Positions 9,349 to 17,312 of a stretch of 64,000 nt of DNA are shown here, piece by piece. A program made the translations under genes and the position numbers. Each line of letters opens with the position of its first letter. The stretch's first letter is position 1. Under the pieces are notes generated by a model. The model saw only the letters and a program-made list of their open reading frames with translations, was not told where the DNA came from and ran no database searches. The stretch is from Flavobacterium frigoritolerans (GTDB taxonomy: Bacteria; Bacteroidota; Bacteroidia; Flavobacteriales; Flavobacteriaceae), in the NCBI RefSeq assembly GCF_025847275.1, contig NZ_JAOZEV010000003.1:186001-250000 (forward strand), in the 5' to 3' direction.

Positions 9349-10578
9349 ATGAAAAATATAACGAACATAATAAGCCGTACTTCTACTCTACTTTCAATTG
9401 CTTTTTTAATGCTGATTTTGACCTCATGCAACGAGAAGAAAGCCGAAGAAGCTCACGAAGAAGAAAAACCAGAAAATGAAGTTGCATTAACTCAAGCACA
9501 ATTCAAAACAGTTGGAATTCAATTCGGAAAAGTTGAAAATCGCAACCTAAAGACTATTATTAAAGCCAATGGATACACAACCGTTCCTCCTCAAAACTCA
9601 GCGAAAATTGCTACATTACTAGGTGGTACAGTCAAAGATATCTTTGTTTTAGAAGGTACTTTTGTAAATAAAGGAAAAGTTCTGGCAACTATTCAAAATC
9701 TAGAAGTTGTAGGAATGCTTGAAGATTATAAATCGGCTACAGCCAATATCGAATACTTACAATTGGAATACAATCGTCAGAAAACATTAGCTGATGAAAA
9801 TGTAAATCCTCGAAAAACTTTTCAGGAAGTAAAAGCAAAACTGGCCGTAGAAAAAGCTAGAGCGCAGGCGGCAAAAAACAAATTACAAGCATTAAATGTA
9901 AGCCCATCAAGCAACAGTGCTTTAATTCCAATCATATCGCCTATAAACGGTTATGTAGGTGAAATAAACATTGCCAAAGGCGCATTTGCAGAAACTGGAA
10001 TTACTTTATTTGAAGTTTTCGATAATAGCCAAATGCACTTAGATTTAAATGTATATGAAAAAGATTTAGGTGATATTTCGATTGGTCAGGAAGTAGATTT
10101 TATCCTAACCAATCAATCGAATAAATCGATAAAAGGAAAAATATTTGGTATCAATAAATCGTTCTCTAACGAAAGTAAAACAGTAGCTGTTCATGCCAAA
10201 ATAAATCCAGATGACGCCAAAGATTTAATATCTGGAATGTATGTTTCTGCTAATATTAATCTTAACAATGCAACTGTTCCTGCTTTGCCTAAAGGGGCTA
10301 TTGTAAAAAATGGAGACAAATTTTTTATCTACATAAAAGAGGATTCTCACCCTAAAAAAGATACAAAACACGATCATGGAGATGAATCTAAAGAAGCACA
10401 TGAAGATGGACATGATGAAATACACTTTAAAGCTATAGAAGTTATTCCTGGTACTACCGATATGGGATATACCGAAATAAAATTTGTAACTTCAATCCCT
10501 GAAAATAGTCAAATTGTTACACAAGGAGCTTTTTACTTATTAGCAGCCCAAAAAGGCGGTGGAGAGCATACACATTAA
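9349..10578 (+). CDS. RND efflux periplasmic adaptor lipoprotein (CzcB/CusB type)
   Basis: This 410-residue membrane-fusion protein uses the ATG at 9349. An upstream in-frame TTG at 9298 would overlap the pump gene and displace the leader. The N-terminus is a lipoprotein signal with lipobox LTSC (about residues 24-27). An acidic, Glu/Lys-rich linker follows, then a biotinyl-lipoyl-like half (VKDIFVLEGTFVNKGKVLATI), an alpha-hairpin and a beta-barrel region. Near the C-terminus is a His/Asp-rich stretch (about 330-357) that could bind zinc or a similar metal. It bridges the inner-membrane pump and the outer-membrane channel in the periplasm. It lies 10 bp after the pump gene and 8 bp before the ATPase gene. 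Confidence 0.92.
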   Translation: MKNITNIISRTSTLLSIAFLMLILTSCNEKKAEEAHEEEKPENEVALTQAQFKTVGIQFGKVENRNLKTIIKANGYTTVPPQNSAKIATLLGGTVKDIFVLEGTFVNKGKVLATIQNLEVVGMLEDYKSATANIEYLQLEYNRQKTLADENVNPRKTFQEVKAKLAVEKARAQAAKNKLQALNVSPSSNSALIPIISPINGYVGEINIAKGAFAETGITLFEVFDNSQMHLDLNVYEKDLGDISIGQEVDFILTNQSNKSIKGKIFGINKSFSNESKTVAVHAKINPDDAKDLISGMYVSANINLNNATVPALPKGAIVKNGDKFFIYIKEDSHPKKDTKHDHGDESKEAHEDGHDEIHFKAIEVIPGTTDMGYTEIKFVTSIPENSQIVTQGAFYLLAAQKGGGEHTH

Positions 10579-10586
10579 TCTAAATT

Positions 10587-12587
10587 ATGGCACCTAATAA
10601 CGATACAAATTGCTGTGAGAAGGAACAAAAAATTCCTATCAAAAAGAATGCACACTCAGGATGCTGTTCACATGATGAGTCAGAAACTCATGATGACCAT
10701 GACGGACACGACCATTCAGGAGGAGATCAAACTACATTTCAAATGTTTGCTCCTGCTATAATTAGTTTTGTTTTATTGATTATTGCTATCGTTTTTGATA
10801 ATTATTTACCGCAAAGCTGGTTTACAGGCTGGACACGTACAATTTGGTATATAATCGCTTATTTACCTGTTGGTTTCCCTGTACTTAAAGAAGCATTAGA
10901 AAGCGCCCGAAAGGGTTCTTTCTTTTCGGAGTTTTTACTCATGAGTATTGCTACAATCGGAGCTTTTGCTATTAGCGAATACCCTGAAGGAGTTGCAGTA
11001 ATGTTGTTTTATGCCATTGGTGAAACTTTCCAGACATTAGCAGTTACCAGAGCAAAAGCAAATATTAAAACATTATTAGACCAACGCCCTGATGAAGTTA
11101 CTATTTTAGAAAACAATCAGCCAAAAATCATCAAGGCAAAAAGCGCTCAAATCGGATCTATAATTCAGCTTAAGCCTGGAGAAAAATTAGGTTTGGATGG
11201 CGAATTACTTTCAGATACTGCTTCGTTTAATACAGCTGCTTTAACTGGCGAAAGCAAACCTGATACCAAGAGTAAAGGCGAAAGTGTTTTGGCCGGAATG
11301 ATCAATCTAAATTCGGTTGCTCAAGTACGAGTTACAGCCTTATATACCGATAGTAAATTATCTAAGATTCTCGAAATGGTTCAGGATGCAACTGCAAAAA
11401 AAGCACCTACTGAACTATTCATTCGCAAATTTGCTAAAATCTATACTCCCATTGTAGTATATTCAGCTATTGCAATTTGCTTATTGCCTTACTTCATAGT
11501 AGATGATTATATCTTCCGAGATTGGTTGTACAGAGCATTGGTGTTCTTAGTTATCTCTTGTCCTTGTGCCTTGGTTATTTCAATTCCACTGGGTTATTTT
11601 GGAGGAATTGGAGCAGCCAGTAAAAACGGAATCCTATTTAAAGGTTCTAGTTTTCTAGACATCATGGCAGCTATAGAGGTTGTTGTAATGGATAAAACAG
11701 GAACATTGACTAAAGGTGTTTTTAATGTTCAAAAAGTAGTCGCAATAGGCATTCCTGAAGCTGATTTAGTAAAATACACTGCAGCACTCGAAACCAAATC
11801 AACGCATCCTGTGGGAACTGCTATTATCGACTATGCAAAAGGTTCTGAAAAAAGTGTTTCGGTTACTGATGTAGAAGAAATTGCAGGTCATGGCTTAAAA
11901 GGTAAAGTTGATGGAAACGATATCTTAGCTGGTAATGTGAAACTGATGAAAAAATTCAACATTGCTTATGATGCCGAGATTGACACTACTCCATTTACTA
12001 TAATAGTTATTGCCATCAACCAGAAATATGCTGGTTACTTTTTAATCGCCGATGAAATTAAGGAAGATGCTAAACAAGCAATTCAAAGTTTGCATAGTAT
12101 AAATGTGAAAACAGTTATGCTTTCGGGCGATAAAACTGCTGTTGTTAATGCTGTTGCAAAAGAACTGAATATCGATGAAGCTTACGGAGATTTATTACCA
12201 GAGAACAAAGTCGAGAAAGTAACAGCTCTAAAAGACAAAAACCTAAAAATTGCTTTTGTTGGCGATGGTGTAAATGATGCTCCAGTTGTTGCACTCGCAC
12301 ATGCAGGAATTGCAATGGGTGGTTTAGGAAGTGATGCAACGATAGAAACTGCTGATATTGTTATCCAAAACGATCAACCAACAAAAATTTATACTGCTAT
12401 AAACATTGGTAAAAAAACCAAACAAATCGTTTGGCAAAACATCACTTTAGCATTTGTTGTAAAAGCCGTTGTATTGGTACTTGGTGCCGGAGGTTTAGCA
12501 ACGATGTGGGAAGCCGTTTTTGCTGATGTTGGTGTTTCTTTACTTGCTATATTAAATGCAGTACGAATTCAGAGAATGAAATTTTAA
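10587..12587 (+). CDS. Heavy-metal P1B-type ATPase (Zn/Cd exporter, ZntA/CadA-like)
   Basis: This is a 666-residue P-type ATPase. The N-terminus has no classical CxxC ferredoxin-like domain but a Cys/His-rich tail with NCCE, SGCCSH and an HDDHDGHDH run. The CPC motif lies in a transmembrane helix (C325, C327), the phosphorylated aspartate is D369 in DKTGTLT, and the ATP-binding HP motif is in THPVGTA. The last helix region reads ADVGVSLLAILNAVR; the conserved Asp-x-Gly there marks the P1B-2 (Zn, Cd, Pb) group. It exports metal from cytoplasm to periplasm, where the RND system can take over. It is the last gene of the operon, before a strong terminator. Confidence 0.93.
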   Translation: MAPNNDTNCCEKEQKIPIKKNAHSGCCSHDESETHDDHDGHDHSGGDQTTFQMFAPAIISFVLLIIAIVFDNYLPQSWFTGWTRTIWYIIAYLPVGFPVLKEALESARKGSFFSEFLLMSIATIGAFAISEYPEGVAVMLFYAIGETFQTLAVTRAKANIKTLLDQRPDEVTILENNQPKIIKAKSAQIGSIIQLKPGEKLGLDGELLSDTASFNTAALTGESKPDTKSKGESVLAGMINLNSVAQVRVTALYTDSKLSKILEMVQDATAKKAPTELFIRKFAKIYTPIVVYSAIAICLLPYFIVDDYIFRDWLYRALVFLVISCPCALVISIPLGYFGGIGAASKNGILFKGSSFLDIMAAIEVVVMDKTGTLTKGVFNVQKVVAIGIPEADLVKYTAALETKSTHPVGTAIIDYAKGSEKSVSVTDVEEIAGHGLKGKVDGNDILAGNVKLMKKFNIAYDAEIDTTPFTIIVIAINQKYAGYFLIADEIKEDAKQAIQSLHSINVKTVMLSGDKTAVVNAVAKELNIDEAYGDLLPENKVEKVTALKDKNLKIAFVGDGVNDAPVVALAHAGIAMGGLGSDATIETADIVIQNDQPTKIYTAINIGKKTKQIVWQNITLAFVVKAVVLVLGAGGLATMWEAVFADVGVSLLAILNAVRIQRMKF

Positions 12588-12605
12588 ACAGCTTATTCTA
12601 TATTA

Positions 12606-12650
12606 TTAAAAGGGCGTTTATACGATTTTGTATAAACGCCCTTTTAATTT
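12606..12650 (+). terminator. Rho-independent terminator after the metal-resistance operon
   Basis: A perfect 17-bp stem (12606-12622 with 12631-12647, core AAAAGGGCGTTTATA) with an 8-nt loop, whose C12623/G12630 can also pair. It begins 19 bp after the ATPase stop codon. The stem ends in As and Ts, so it can work in both directions. Confidence 0.85.
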
Positions 12651-12803
12651 TAAGTGTAACTGTTCCTTAGATTTGATCTAATAAACTCAATTAAAATATC
12701 TTTTTAAGAATTACATATTTTTTTAAAACAACTCTATTCTTAATCTAGATTATATAATATAGACTTAAAAATTATAATCACATAAACCCATACTTTCGTA
12801 ATC

Positions 12804-12831
12804 GTTATAAATCCTTTTCAGGATTTATAAC
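12804..12831. other. Hairpin in the gap before the repressor gene
   Basis: The 248 bp between the metal-operon terminator and the repressor stop codon contain no gene. They hold an 11-bp perfect inverted repeat (GTTATAAATCC, 12804-12814 with 12821-12831, loop TTTTCA) without a clear T-run. It may slow or end leftward transcription from the repressor. This gap should also contain the left boundary of the phage-derived element, but I could not identify a direct repeat that marks it. Confidence 0.5.
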
Positions 12832-12895
12832 ATACTCTATTTCTCATAGATTTACTTTAAAACCTTATAATCTATTTACTATCTGAAATGCCTCC

Positions 12896-13696
12896 TTATT
12901 TTTTTACTCTGCTTTCTAAAAACATAATTTTAGCTTCCAAATCATTAACTCTTTCGTATAGATCAGCAGGGTTTGGCAATTCAAAAGATAAGTGCATTTT
13001 ATACTCCCAGACCTCTATAATATCTTTTGGATTGATTTGAAAACTTGGATATTCTCTTCTATTATCACTTTTACAATAAAGACTACCATATTTTTCAATA
13101 CGATTTAAAACTCGTTTAACTACTATTCCGTCAGTTATAGAAACAATAACATAAACTCTATCATCTTTAATATCACGTGCCCAATTCTCTACCCATTCAC
13201 CAACTACAAAAGACTTATCATGTAAGGTAGGATACATACTATGTCCTGAAATTTGAAACATCCTGTATGTACCATGACTAAGATTAGGAAAATTATAGGA
13301 TGGCAATTTCTGTATAAATTTTGAATCACCATACCCCGTTAAATATCCTGCAGCTGCTTTTACAGGTACTAGAACAATATTATCGCTACCAGACTTATCA
13401 ACAGTAACAACTTTTGGCATTTTACCCTGATCTTTTTGTTCAAGTGTATAATCTGAATCTATACTCTCAGAATTTTGCCTATTCTTCTGACCTTTATCTA
13501 ACAAAAGCCACTCGAAGTTTATTTCGAGTTTTTCTGATAATTTGATTAAAAAATCTATTTTAGGTAATGTTCCGTTGCGATAATTTCTAATATTAGCTTC
13601 GCTAGTACCCATTGTCTTTGCGAATTTAGAATTATTATCAGAAAAATATTCTATAGCTATTTCATTGATTTTTAGTGTTATATCCCCCATACTCAT
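12896..13696 (-). CDS. CI/LexA-like phage repressor (HTH plus S24 peptidase)
   Basis: This 266-residue repressor has an N-terminal XRE-type helix-turn-helix (about 6-68, core FAKTMGTSEANIRNYRNGTLP), a linker, and an S24 self-cleavage domain (about 105-235). Likely catalytic residues are S153 in SGHSMYP and K194 in GIVVKRV. The A116-G117 pair in KAAAGYL fits the autocleavage site of LexA/CI proteins. A short predicted coiled coil ends the protein. Such repressors lose function when RecA filaments form after DNA damage. It is divergent from the early operon, and the shared 109-bp gap carries repeated TTCGA sites, so it most likely represses both sides. Target identity is inferred from position. 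Confidence 0.9.
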   Translation of the reverse strand: MSMGDITLKINEIAIEYFSDNNSKFAKTMGTSEANIRNYRNGTLPKIDFLIKLSEKLEINFEWLLLDKGQKNRQNSESIDSDYTLEQKDQGKMPKVVTVDKSGSDNIVLVPVKAAAGYLTGYGDSKFIQKLPSYNFPNLSHGTYRMFQISGHSMYPTLHDKSFVVGEWVENWARDIKDDRVYVIVSITDGIVVKRVLNRIEKYGSLYCKSDNRREYPSFQINPKDIIEVWEYKMHLSFELPNPADLYERVNDLEAKIMFLESRVKK

Positions 13697-13704
13697 TTCT
13701 GTAA

Positions 13705-13766
13705 CATATTATTCGAAAAAAAATTCGAAATTTCCTTTTTAAAATCGAAACATTATTCGATATTTG
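13705..13766 (+). promoter_or_regulatory. Divergent operator/promoter region with repeated TTCGA sites
   Basis: Between the repressor start and the HTH gene are four TTCGA or TCGAA sites, at 13712, 13724, 13745 and 13756. Two lie in the longer context TTATTCGA, at 13709 and 13753, 44 bp apart. A Bacteroidota-type -7 box (GATATTTG, 13759-13766; consensus TAnnTTTG) overlaps the last site, so binding there would block rightward transcription. This fits repressor operators, but binding is inferred. Confidence 0.6.
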
Positions 13767-13805
13767 CATCATCAAATAGAAAAAACCATTTATAAAATCA
13801 AAGAT

Positions 13806-14000
13806 ATGAAAAATATTCTCCTACACCCGAAACACAAAAGGAAAATAGCAGAGGACTTAGGAGTAAGCAAGCAAACTGTGGATATGAGTCTAAATTATGT
13901 CTTTAATTCTTTTAATGCTAAAAAAATCAGACTAAAAGCTAAAGTACTATTACTCCAAGAAGCAAGTGAAATTCATGATGAATCTTTCATAAACCTATAG
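13806..14000 (+). CDS. Small HTH protein, first gene of the early operon
   Basis: This 64-residue protein uses the ATG at 13806. An upstream in-frame TTG at 13764 lies inside the probable -7 promoter box and cannot be the start. Residues ~10-35 (KRKIAEDLGVSKQTVDMSLNYV) look like a helix-turn-helix, and the rest is basic and helical. It resembles the small Cro-like or winged-HTH regulators that lie next to phage repressors. It is the first gene rightward of the operator region, so it probably takes part in the lysogeny/induction switch. No homologue could be named from sequence. Confidence 0.6.
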   Translation: MKNILLHPKHKRKIAEDLGVSKQTVDMSLNYVFNSFNAKKIRLKAKVLLLQEASEIHDESFINL

Positions 14001-14017
14001 ATAAAACGATCTAAACT

Positions 14018-14128
14018 ATGTTCAGATACTGTGATAATTCCTTGCATACAACCAAACACACCATTATTAAAGGAAAAACATTTCCAATATCAAAAAACAG
14101 ACCAGGTTATCTTAAATACAAATACTGA
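14018..14128 (+). CDS. Possible 36-aa basic protein
   Basis: A short ORF starting MFRYCDNSLHTTKHT and ending RPGYLKYKY lies between the HTH gene and the MuB-like ATPase gene, on the same strand. It is basic and has no recognisable motif. The 198-bp gap it occupies (14001-14198) otherwise holds nothing I can identify. Coding status rests only on position and an open frame, so it may be chance. Confidence 0.25.
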   Translation: MFRYCDNSLHTTKHTIIKGKTFPISKNRPGYLKYKY

Positions 14129-14198
14129 TACAATTTATGATTTAATGTAAATGGAATAAAAAACTAGATTACCCCCTAAAACTATAAAAAAACTATTT

Positions 14199-15044
14199 AT
14201 GACAACAGAATTTAAAAATCAGATTAAAGAAAAATTATCAGTATACATTGCTCAAAAAGGGAGTCAGAATAAAGCAGCCAATTCATTAAATGGTATTTCT
14301 GCGACATTACTTTCTCAAATTATAAATGGCAATCATAAAACTATATCCGCTGTAATGTGGCGAAACATAGCCACCCAAATAAAATGTTTCTCTAAAAAAT
14401 GGCTTTGTGTAGAAACCACCGATTTTAAAATAATTTCAAAAGTATTGGCTGATGCACAACAACATGCTCATGTTTTTGCCTTAACAGGCGATGCCGGTTC
14501 TGGAAAATCAATGTCTTTTGAAATCTATACAAAAAACAATAAAAATTCTTATCTGTTGAGTTGTGCTGAATACTGGAATCGCAAAGAATTCCTAACTCAA
14601 TTACTTTCAACAATGGGAGTTGATTATAGTGGTTTTTCTGTTGTAGAAATGATGAATGAAATTGTAAAAAAATTAAAATCTCAAGAAACCCCTCTTATTA
14701 TATTAGACGAAGCTGACAAATTACCTGATACTGTATTATATTTTTTTATCACATTATACAACAGATTAGAAGATCACTGTGGAATTGCACTTTGCGCCAC
14801 TGATCATTTATCAAAACGCATCAATAAAGGGATCAAACTAAACCGCAAAGGATATAAAGAAATCAACTCTCGAATTGGTCGTCATTTTATAGAATTAAAA
14901 GGAGTTAGTTTCATAGATATAACACAAATATGTATTGCCAATGGTATCGATGACGTAAAATCAATAAAGTCCATATTCGCTGATTCTGAAGGTGATCTTA
15001 GAAGAGTAAAACGAAAAATTCAGGCAGTTCAAAACAAAATTTAG
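14199..15044 (+). CDS. MuB-like AAA+ ATPase with N-terminal HTH (transposition target factor)
   Basis: This 281-residue protein has an N-terminal helix-turn-helix (about 10-60, SQNKAANSLNGISATLLSQIINGNHKT) and an AAA+ domain. Walker A is GDAGSGKS (97-104) and Walker B is LIILDEAD (D170, E171). This is the arrangement of phage Mu protein B and its Bacteroidota counterparts, which coat target DNA and activate the MuA transposase. Relatives include TniB and IstB-type helpers. Here no MuA-type transposase is found next to it, nor anywhere in the element. It sits early in the operon controlled by the repressor. Its role without a transposase is open: it may be a relic, serve a transposase elsewhere, or have another DNA-binding job. 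Confidence 0.8.
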   Translation: MTTEFKNQIKEKLSVYIAQKGSQNKAANSLNGISATLLSQIINGNHKTISAVMWRNIATQIKCFSKKWLCVETTDFKIISKVLADAQQHAHVFALTGDAGSGKSMSFEIYTKNNKNSYLLSCAEYWNRKEFLTQLLSTMGVDYSGFSVVEMMNEIVKKLKSQETPLIILDEADKLPDTVLYFFITLYNRLEDHCGIALCATDHLSKRINKGIKLNRKGYKEINSRIGRHFIELKGVSFIDITQICIANGIDDVKSIKSIFADSEGDLRRVKRKIQAVQNKI

Positions 15045-15077
15045 TGTTATACAATTTGACCTTAAAACAAGATAATC

Positions 15078-15452
15078 ATGCCTACAACAAATCAAAAACT
15101 ACAAATGAGTACTCAGGATTACGAAAACATGCTCTTAGGGTCTTATGTAAGATGGTGCGAAAGCGTAACTGTTGATGCCCGTGAATATCAAAAAGTCTTT
15201 GCTAATGCAAAAATTAATAAATGGTACATCGCAGAATATGCAAAATGTGAAACTGAATTTAACTTGTTGACTCAACGCTATGAAAAGTCGATTACAACCG
15301 ACGATTTAAAAAGATGCTACAACAACTGTACGTATAAAATGTTCAATCAAAAACCATCAATATTAATACAGGAAATTACAACAACATCAACAATAGATTC
15401 CTTAAAATTTTATGGCACAAAAAACTCATCCCTAACCTTTAATCTAAATTAA
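15078..15452 (+). CDS. Hypothetical early-operon protein (124 aa)
   Basis: This is a 124-residue protein without a signal peptide or membrane segment, mostly helical in its first 90 residues (LLGSYVRWCESVTVDAREYQKVFANAKINKWYIAEYAKCETEFNLL) and Thr/Ser/Asn-rich at the end. It has several cysteines but no metal-site spacing. It follows the MuB-like gene by 33 bp and is followed after 2 bp by a small ORF, so it belongs to the early operon. I do not recognise a family. In Mu-like phages this position holds host-takeover and replication accessory genes. Confidence 0.65.
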   Translation: MPTTNQKLQMSTQDYENMLLGSYVRWCESVTVDAREYQKVFANAKINKWYIAEYAKCETEFNLLTQRYEKSITTDDLKRCYNNCTYKMFNQKPSILIQEITTTSTIDSLKFYGTKNSSLTFNLN

Positions 15453-15454
15453 CA

Positions 15455-15595
15455 ATGACAATTTCTCAAATAGAAGCAAAAATACAAGAATTAGAAACTT
15501 GGTTAATCGATAACCCACACAACCCCCAACGTAATTTGATAGAATCAGATTTAAAAAATTTAAAAACCCTTTTAGAACAAAAAAATTATGAATAA
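15455..15595 (+). CDS. Small early-operon protein (46 aa)
   Basis: This 46-residue ORF encodes a product that begins MTISQIEAKIQELETWLIDN and ends LLEQKNYE. It is a heptad-like helical peptide, probably a short coiled coil. It starts 2 bp after the previous stop codon and overlaps the next gene by 8 bp. Such tight packing in one direction supports real, translationally coupled coding. No function can be assigned. Confidence 0.6.
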   Translation: MTISQIEAKIQELETWLIDNPHNPQRNLIESDLKNLKTLLEQKNYE

Positions 15596-15866
15596 TGATC
15601 AAATAACCAATCGTATCGCATTACTATATCTAGCACTACAGTTTTGCTCTGAACAAATGAAAATGTTTACCGCTGGCGAAAGAATTTGTATTAACCAAGA
15701 ACGGTTTCAATGGTTACACATTCTATCGGAGCCAGAAGCTGAACCTCGTCCTGTTTCGATAGCTATTGAAGCCAAAATAAGTAATGTTATTAAACTCATT
15801 GAGACACATAAATTCAAGCCATCTTATGAAGATCCTTTTAACAACGAAATAGTAAATACTCTATAA
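15588..15866 (+). CDS. Hypothetical early-operon protein (92 aa)
   Basis: This 92-residue, mostly helical protein (IALLYLALQFCSEQMKMFTAGERICINQERFQWLHILSEP) has no signal peptide or membrane segment. It overlaps the preceding small gene by 8 bp and precedes the DUF3164 gene by 2 bp, so all three are co-translated. I do not recognise the family. Its position between a MuB-like gene and a DUF3164 gene matches the cluster of small unknown early genes in Mu-like phages. Confidence 0.65.
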   Translation: MNNDQITNRIALLYLALQFCSEQMKMFTAGERICINQERFQWLHILSEPEAEPRPVSIAIEAKISNVIKLIETHKFKPSYEDPFNNEIVNTL

Positions 15867-15868
15867 TT

Positions 15869-16567
15869 ATGAACATAGTAACAACAGATATAAATAAATC
15901 ATTTGCTCTAACAGGATACTCAGCTCAAGAATTAAAAGATGCATTAGCAATTGTAGAGGGCAAAAAAAATGCAGACAGAGAAGCTTATAAAAAACTTGTG
16001 GCTGAGACTGTTCCAAAAGCTATGTTTAAGTTATATGCTACATCAGAAATGATTAGCAATGCCAAGACTGAAACCTTCCGATTTTTTGAGACTATTTTGG
16101 ATTTAAAAAATCAGGTGTATGGCCTAAAAGAGAAACAAATGTCGCACACTTTCTCTATTAATAAAGAAGAAATTACTATTGGATATCGCATAAATGATGG
16201 CTGGGATGATACGGTTAGTGCTGGAATTGAGAAAGTTCAAAATTATATTTCTTCTCTATCTACAAGTCCAGAAACCGCTGCCTTGGTTAAAATTGTTTTT
16301 AACCTCTTAAAAAAAGATGCTAAAGGAAACTTAAAAGGATCTCGTGTTTTAGAATTACAAAAATTAACTAGAGATTTTAATAATGAAGAGTTTACTGATG
16401 GTGTCGAAATTATTGCTGCCGCTTTTAAACCAGTACGTTCTAGCTGGTATATCGAAGCAAATTTAATTAAAGATGACGGCTCTAAAAAAAATGTTCCGCT
16501 ATCTATGTCATCCGCAAATTTTTTAGGTGACTATTCATTCGACTTTTTTAAACAACCAATAGAATAA
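15869..16567 (+). CDS. DUF3164 family protein (Mu-like phage early protein)
   Basis: This 232-residue protein has a helical N-terminal half and a mixed C-terminal half. The pattern MFKLYATSEMISNAKTETFRFFETILDLKNQVYG at about 51-84 and the later GSRVLELQKLTRDFNNEEFTDGVEIIAAAF and RSSWYIEA segments fit DUF3164. That family is found in Mu-like transposable phages and prophages and has no established function. It starts 2 bp after the previous gene. Together with the MuB-like ATPase and the S24 repressor, it marks the ancestry of this element as a Mu-like phage. No signal peptide is present. Confidence 0.75.
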   Translation: MNIVTTDINKSFALTGYSAQELKDALAIVEGKKNADREAYKKLVAETVPKAMFKLYATSEMISNAKTETFRFFETILDLKNQVYGLKEKQMSHTFSINKEEITIGYRINDGWDDTVSAGIEKVQNYISSLSTSPETAALVKIVFNLLKKDAKGNLKGSRVLELQKLTRDFNNEEFTDGVEIIAAAFKPVRSSWYIEANLIKDDGSKKNVPLSMSSANFLGDYSFDFFKQPIE

Positions 16568-16571
16568 TCAA

Positions 16572-16739
16572 ATGCAATCGGGTAATAATATCAGTACAAT
16601 AATCCTGTTGGGGATTTTATTAATAATTTCCAACCTTAAGCCAATCCTGTTGTTTCAGGAATGGCTCTATTTTAAGATAAATACAACTTTTAAACAATAT
16701 AAAAATGAGCGTAAAGATAAAACCAATTACAGACCATGA
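16572..16739 (+). CDS. Small single-span membrane protein (55 aa)
   Basis: The ORF encodes a 55-residue peptide with one hydrophobic segment (STIILLGILLIISNLKPILLF, about 8-28) and a basic C-terminal tail (FKQYKNERKDKTNYRP). It begins 5 bp after the DUF3164 stop codon and overlaps the next gene by 35 bp in another frame. The layout resembles small phage membrane peptides, which may include superinfection or lysis-control factors, but no family is recognised. Coding is supported by a clean transmembrane pattern and tight spacing. Confidence 0.5.
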   Translation: MQSGNNISTIILLGILLIISNLKPILLFQEWLYFKINTTFKQYKNERKDKTNYRP

Positions 16740-16905
16740 AAGTTATGAAGTAAATAATCATACTGTTTTTAAAGATAGTAACGGAAACTGGAGATCTAAA
16801 AATGACTTATCCCATAAGGAACGTCAGGCTTTTATTCAATATGAAAACATTGTAATTAAAAACCCCAAGTTTAAAAAGCATACTAAAGCTTTATATAAAG
16901 GCTAA
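16705..16905 (+). CDS. Small basic hypothetical protein (66 aa)
   Basis: This 66-residue, strongly basic protein (lysine-rich end KNPKFKKHTKALYKG) begins MSVKIKPITDHESYEVNNHTV. It has no signal peptide or membrane segment. It overlaps the preceding membrane-peptide gene and is the last gene of the early operon. About 70 bp after its stop lies the end of a convergent leftward transcript. The charge suggests nucleic-acid binding, but no motif confirms this. Confidence 0.55.
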   Translation: MSVKIKPITDHESYEVNNHTVFKDSNGNWRSKNDLSHKERQAFIQYENIVIKNPKFKKHTKALYKG

Positions 16906-16946
16906 TTTACAATCTTTCTGAAGCTTACAAGTTCTTACAGAATATT

Positions 16947-17258
16947 TTACGTAGCCCTACTCGTACTACAAAAAGTATAAAAAAAAGTTCCTGTTTTCTT
17001 TTTAAGAAAGCAGGAACCCAAAAACAGGCATTTCTGCCTAAATAAATAACACAAAACCATTCTTTTTCCTGGTCGTTCCCATGTCATAATTGTCATTGGA
17101 ACAGGATTGTCATGCGGGGTTTGCTGACTTATTGCATTAAGGATTTTTTGACTGATAATTTGTTCATCACAAAAAGTCTTTAGCAGAATCACTTCAGAAT
17201 GAAGTGCAACAATCTTGGCATTAAAAGAAGTAAAACCATTGTTGATTAAAAGGATCAA
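16947..17258 (-). CDS. Doubtful minus-strand ORF between early and late operons
   Basis: A 103-codon frame opens with TTG at 17258. Its central part (KIVALHSEVILLKTFCDEQIISQKILNAISQQTPHDNPVPMTIMTWE) looks protein-like. The last ~30 codons read straight through the terminator hairpin at 16979-17017, which a real gene would not do. A second minus frame ends with TAG just before the hairpin (...MGTTRKKNGFVLFI). A frameshifted small gene, or a non-coding RNA with chance frames, are both possible. I do not recognise it. Confidence 0.3.
   Translation of the reverse strand: MILLINNGFTSFNAKIVALHSEVILLKTFCDEQIISQKILNAISQQTPHDNPVPMTIMTWERPGKRMVLCYLFRQKCLFLGSCFLKKKTGTFFYTFCSTSRAT
16979..17017 (-). terminator. 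Rho-independent terminator for a leftward transcript
   Basis: A 14-bp stem (16987-17000 with 17004-17017, GTTCCTG outer half, one G-U pair) has a 3-nt loop. On the minus strand it is followed by eight Ts (16986-16979), so it terminates leftward transcription. On the plus strand no T-run follows. It implies an unrecognised minus-strand transcription unit starting to the right, facing the early operon. Confidence 0.7.
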
Positions 17259-17312
17259 ATGGCTTTGGTTATTAAAAAAAATTATAAATCATTCATCTTA
17301 TCTTTTACTATT

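Noticed and set aside
12650-12895. Left attachment site of the element
   Set aside because: No direct repeat with the right flank (56580-57054) could be seen by eye, and no tRNA gene or integrase is present to guide the search.
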